A DNA stretch of 32,647 nucleotides from Bryobacteraceae bacterium. Its GTDB lineage: Bacteria > Acidobacteriota > Terriglobia > Bryobacterales > Bryobacteraceae. The notes below the pieces were generated by a model. It saw only the letters and a list, made by a program, of their open reading frames with translations. It did not search any database and had not been told where the DNA came from. Numbering within the stretch: the stretch's first letter is position 1; each line of letters opens with the position of its first letter. Positions 31,334 to 32,647 of the stretch are shown one piece after another. The stretch is taken from assembly GCA_030041495.1 (NCBI GenBank), contig JASHNT010000121.1, forward strand, positions 1 to 32,647, written 5' to 3'. The translations under genes were made by a program, and so were the position numbers.

Positions 31334-32248
31334 ATGGATGCTCCATCAATCGCTAATCACTACGTTGAGCTTCGACTTCTCCGTTACGTAATTGCGGTTG
31401 CTGAAGAACTTCATTTCGGCCGGGCGGCCAAGCGCCTTAATCTCTCCGCACCGGCTCTGAGCAAACAAATTAAGGATCTTGAGGGAATTTTGGGTTACCT
31501 CTTGTTTGAGCGTAAGACCAGAGAAGTTGTCCTGACCGCTGCGGGCGCTGCTTTCATGACTGAGGCCCGGCAGGCACTTGCGCATGTCGAGCGCGCAATG
31601 GCCTGCGGTTACGCGGCAAGTCGTGGTGACACAGGGGTACTCTCGATCGGCTATAGTCCCTGGTTCCGGCCATCGATGCTCGTCTCCCTGCAATCCGAAT
31701 TTGCCCAGAGAGCGCCGGGTACGAAACTGGCGCTGCATAGCGCCTTTTCGACGACGCAGATTGAACTGCTCCTAAAAGGAACACTCCAGGCAGGAATCAT
31801 CGAACTGCCTGCCGATGGAGAAGGCCTCGAAACTCATCGCCTTTGGCACGATGAGCTGCTTGCGGCGCTGCCTGAGAATCATCCTTTGGCGTCCCATTCC
31901 ACAATCGATCGCCAGGATCTCGCCGACGAGCCGATCGTCTGGATTGCCAGGGCGCTCCATCCTGCGCTACACGAATACTTCTTGGAATCATGCCACCGTT
32001 TGGGCTATTTACCCCGAATCGTCCATGAAGTCAATACGCTTTCGGAACTCCTCGACCTGGTGGGGGGCGGCGCTGGCATCGCCTTCGTGAAGGTGGCGAT
32101 TGGTGAGCGAGTTCGCGAGCCAGGCGTAGTTTTTCGACCATTGAGCGGGCCGAAGCTATTCCTCGATACGGGAGTGGCTTACCGGTCGGACAATCGCTCG
32201 GAGGCCTTGCAGACCCTGCTCCACCTCCTCCGAGAACAATCGACCTGA
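31334..32248 (+). CDS. LysR-family transcriptional regulator
   Basis: 304 residues, normal for the family. The N-terminal winged helix-turn-helix is clear: VELRLLRYVIAVAEELHFGRAA, LNLSAPALSKQIKDLEGILG and LLFERKTREVVLTAAG. The rest is a periplasmic-binding-protein-like effector domain. LysR proteins bind a small molecule and usually control a divergent gene cluster; here no gene stands divergently within 200 bases, and the target is unknown. The ATG at 31334 is chosen because family members begin just before this helix; an open frame reaches upstream to 31181 but reads through the possible small ORF in another frame. Confidence 0.85.
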   Translation: MDAPSIANHYVELRLLRYVIAVAEELHFGRAAKRLNLSAPALSKQIKDLEGILGYLLFERKTREVVLTAAGAAFMTEARQALAHVERAMACGYAASRGDTGVLSIGYSPWFRPSMLVSLQSEFAQRAPGTKLALHSAFSTTQIELLLKGTLQAGIIELPADGEGLETHRLWHDELLAALPENHPLASHSTIDRQDLADEPIVWIARALHPALHEYFLESCHRLGYLPRIVHEVNTLSELLDLVGGGAGIAFVKVAIGERVREPGVVFRPLSGPKLFLDTGVAYRSDNRSEALQTLLHLLREQST

Positions 32249-32414
32249 TTGGTGCCCAACGCACCTGAACGAACTAATCCCTGTTTCGCGCGCATGGTGA
32301 GGTCACAACACCTGCTTAATGGCATTACGGCAGGCCGCTTAGCGTGGCGTTCCAGGGGCATGACGCGCCTCCTGCCTTAGTTGGCGGCCGCCTTGATGGG
32401 CGCAGCAGGACCAT

Positions 32415-32450
32415 TCACTCTTCTCGCAACTCCACCATCGGATCCAATCG
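32415..32450 (-). pseudogene. C-terminal fragment resembling an ADOP/FtsX-like permease, cut off at the IS boundary
   Basis: Read on the minus strand, 11 residues RLDPMVELREE and a TGA end the frame. 'xDPMVxLRxE' is the usual end of ADOP-type MacB-like permeases, which are abundant in Acidobacteriota. Upstream in this strand the sequence changes abruptly at the likely end of an IS256-like element. The match is short, so the call rests on a family ending recalled from experience. The 32249-32414 gap after the LysR gene holds nothing else recognised. Confidence 0.4.
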
Positions 32451-32647
32451 GAGGGTGTCCCATCCGCAGTTGAAGGTCGGTAGCGGCGGGTAATTCATCT
32501 TACGCTACATTTTCCTTGGAGGACTGGGGTTGAGACTCGCGGCCGAGAATGGTGGCCAAGGCCCAGAGATCCCGATGGCCATCGATCTTGCGGAAGTGGC
32601 TCTCGGTGAGGAGCCAGGCGGAGGCGACCCAGCGCTCGACCATCTCC
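32451..32647 (-). mobile_element. End of an IS256-like insertion sequence (partial)
   Basis: The window is cut inside this element. It contains the 3' end of a transposase gene on the minus strand (stop at 32500-32502) and, beyond it, a terminal part whose outer end reads GGGTGTCCCATCCGCAG from about 32453. Such 'GGGTGTC' ends are seen in several mutator-type elements, but the partner repeat lies outside the window. The exact boundary and target duplication cannot be set. Confidence 0.5.
32500..32647 (-). CDS. IS256/mutator-type transposase, C-terminal end (partial)
   Basis: About 48 C-terminal residues are visible. MVERWVASAWLLTESHFRKI and GHRDLWALATILGRE match the last conserved helix-turn region of IS256-like DDE transposases (typically 'RWxAxxxLxAExxFRxxxGYxDL'). 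The catalytic acidic residues would lie outside the window. Part of the mobile element that abuts the permease fragment. Confidence 0.7.
   Translation of the reverse strand, partial: EMVERWVASAWLLTESHFRKIDGHRDLWALATILGRESQPQSSKENVA

Noticed and set aside
1-32647. CRISPR arrays, rRNA genes and phage structural genes
   Set aside because: No regularly spaced direct repeats, no rRNA-like conserved blocks and no recognisable capsid, tail or terminase proteins were seen.

Overview
The window looks like a chromosomal segment of an Acidobacteriota bacterium of the Solibacter/Bryobacter type. This is an inference from gene content: a TIGR03435-type protein, DUF1552 and DUF1592-type secreted proteins, a reaction-centre-type dihaem cytochrome, DUF6677, and a probable ADOP-permease tail. 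The sequence is GC-rich up to about 28.2 kb and visibly more AT-rich in parts of 29.7-31.0 kb.

Layout. 1-2.8 kb: the end of a cytochrome c gene, then on the minus strand an exported dihaem cytochrome and a secreted beta-propeller. 2.87-3.37 kb: a DUF433/DUF5615 toxin-antitoxin pair with a shortened toxin, meeting a convergent MscS channel. 4.26-10.57 kb: a tight plus-strand run of eight genes (DUF6677, a two-helix micro-protein, a TtcA-like thiolase, two GT2 enzymes, DUF2304, a TMTC-like GT-C/TPR protein, a GT4 enzyme), probably making and transferring a lipid-linked glycan. 10.57-17.88 kb: a small DUF486 transporter, then a minus-strand operon-like run read MBL hydrolase, DUF1592-type cytochrome, DUF1552, ankyrin protein, TIGR03435. 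Nearly all of these carry export signals, so they look like one periplasmic or surface module. 17.9-20.4 kb: a PilZ protein, a fused acetyltransferase/sugar ketoisomerase (WxcM/FdtD type) and a GtrB-like glycosyltransferase with no ordinary start codon at its conserved N-terminus. 20.3-21.4 kb: a two-gene chromate transporter. 21.45-21.84 kb: vapB with a vapC that has lost its middle in frame. 21.87-26.36 kb: an RND pump gene followed by its adaptor. 26.59-27.89 kb: purA.

From 28.1 kb the window becomes accessory. A tRNA-Pro(UGG) gene is followed by a tyrosine integrase and its excisionase-like partner, the usual arrangement of an element integrated into a tRNA 3' end. About 1.4 kb without a convincing gene follows, then a possible small ORF and a LysR regulator. 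At the right edge an IS256-like transposase end abuts a short fragment resembling the C-terminus of an ADOP permease, suggesting that the insertion cut that gene. The far end of the tRNA-linked element was not found in the window.

No CRISPR array, rRNA gene or complete insertion sequence was seen. All family names come from reading motifs by eye; no database search was run.
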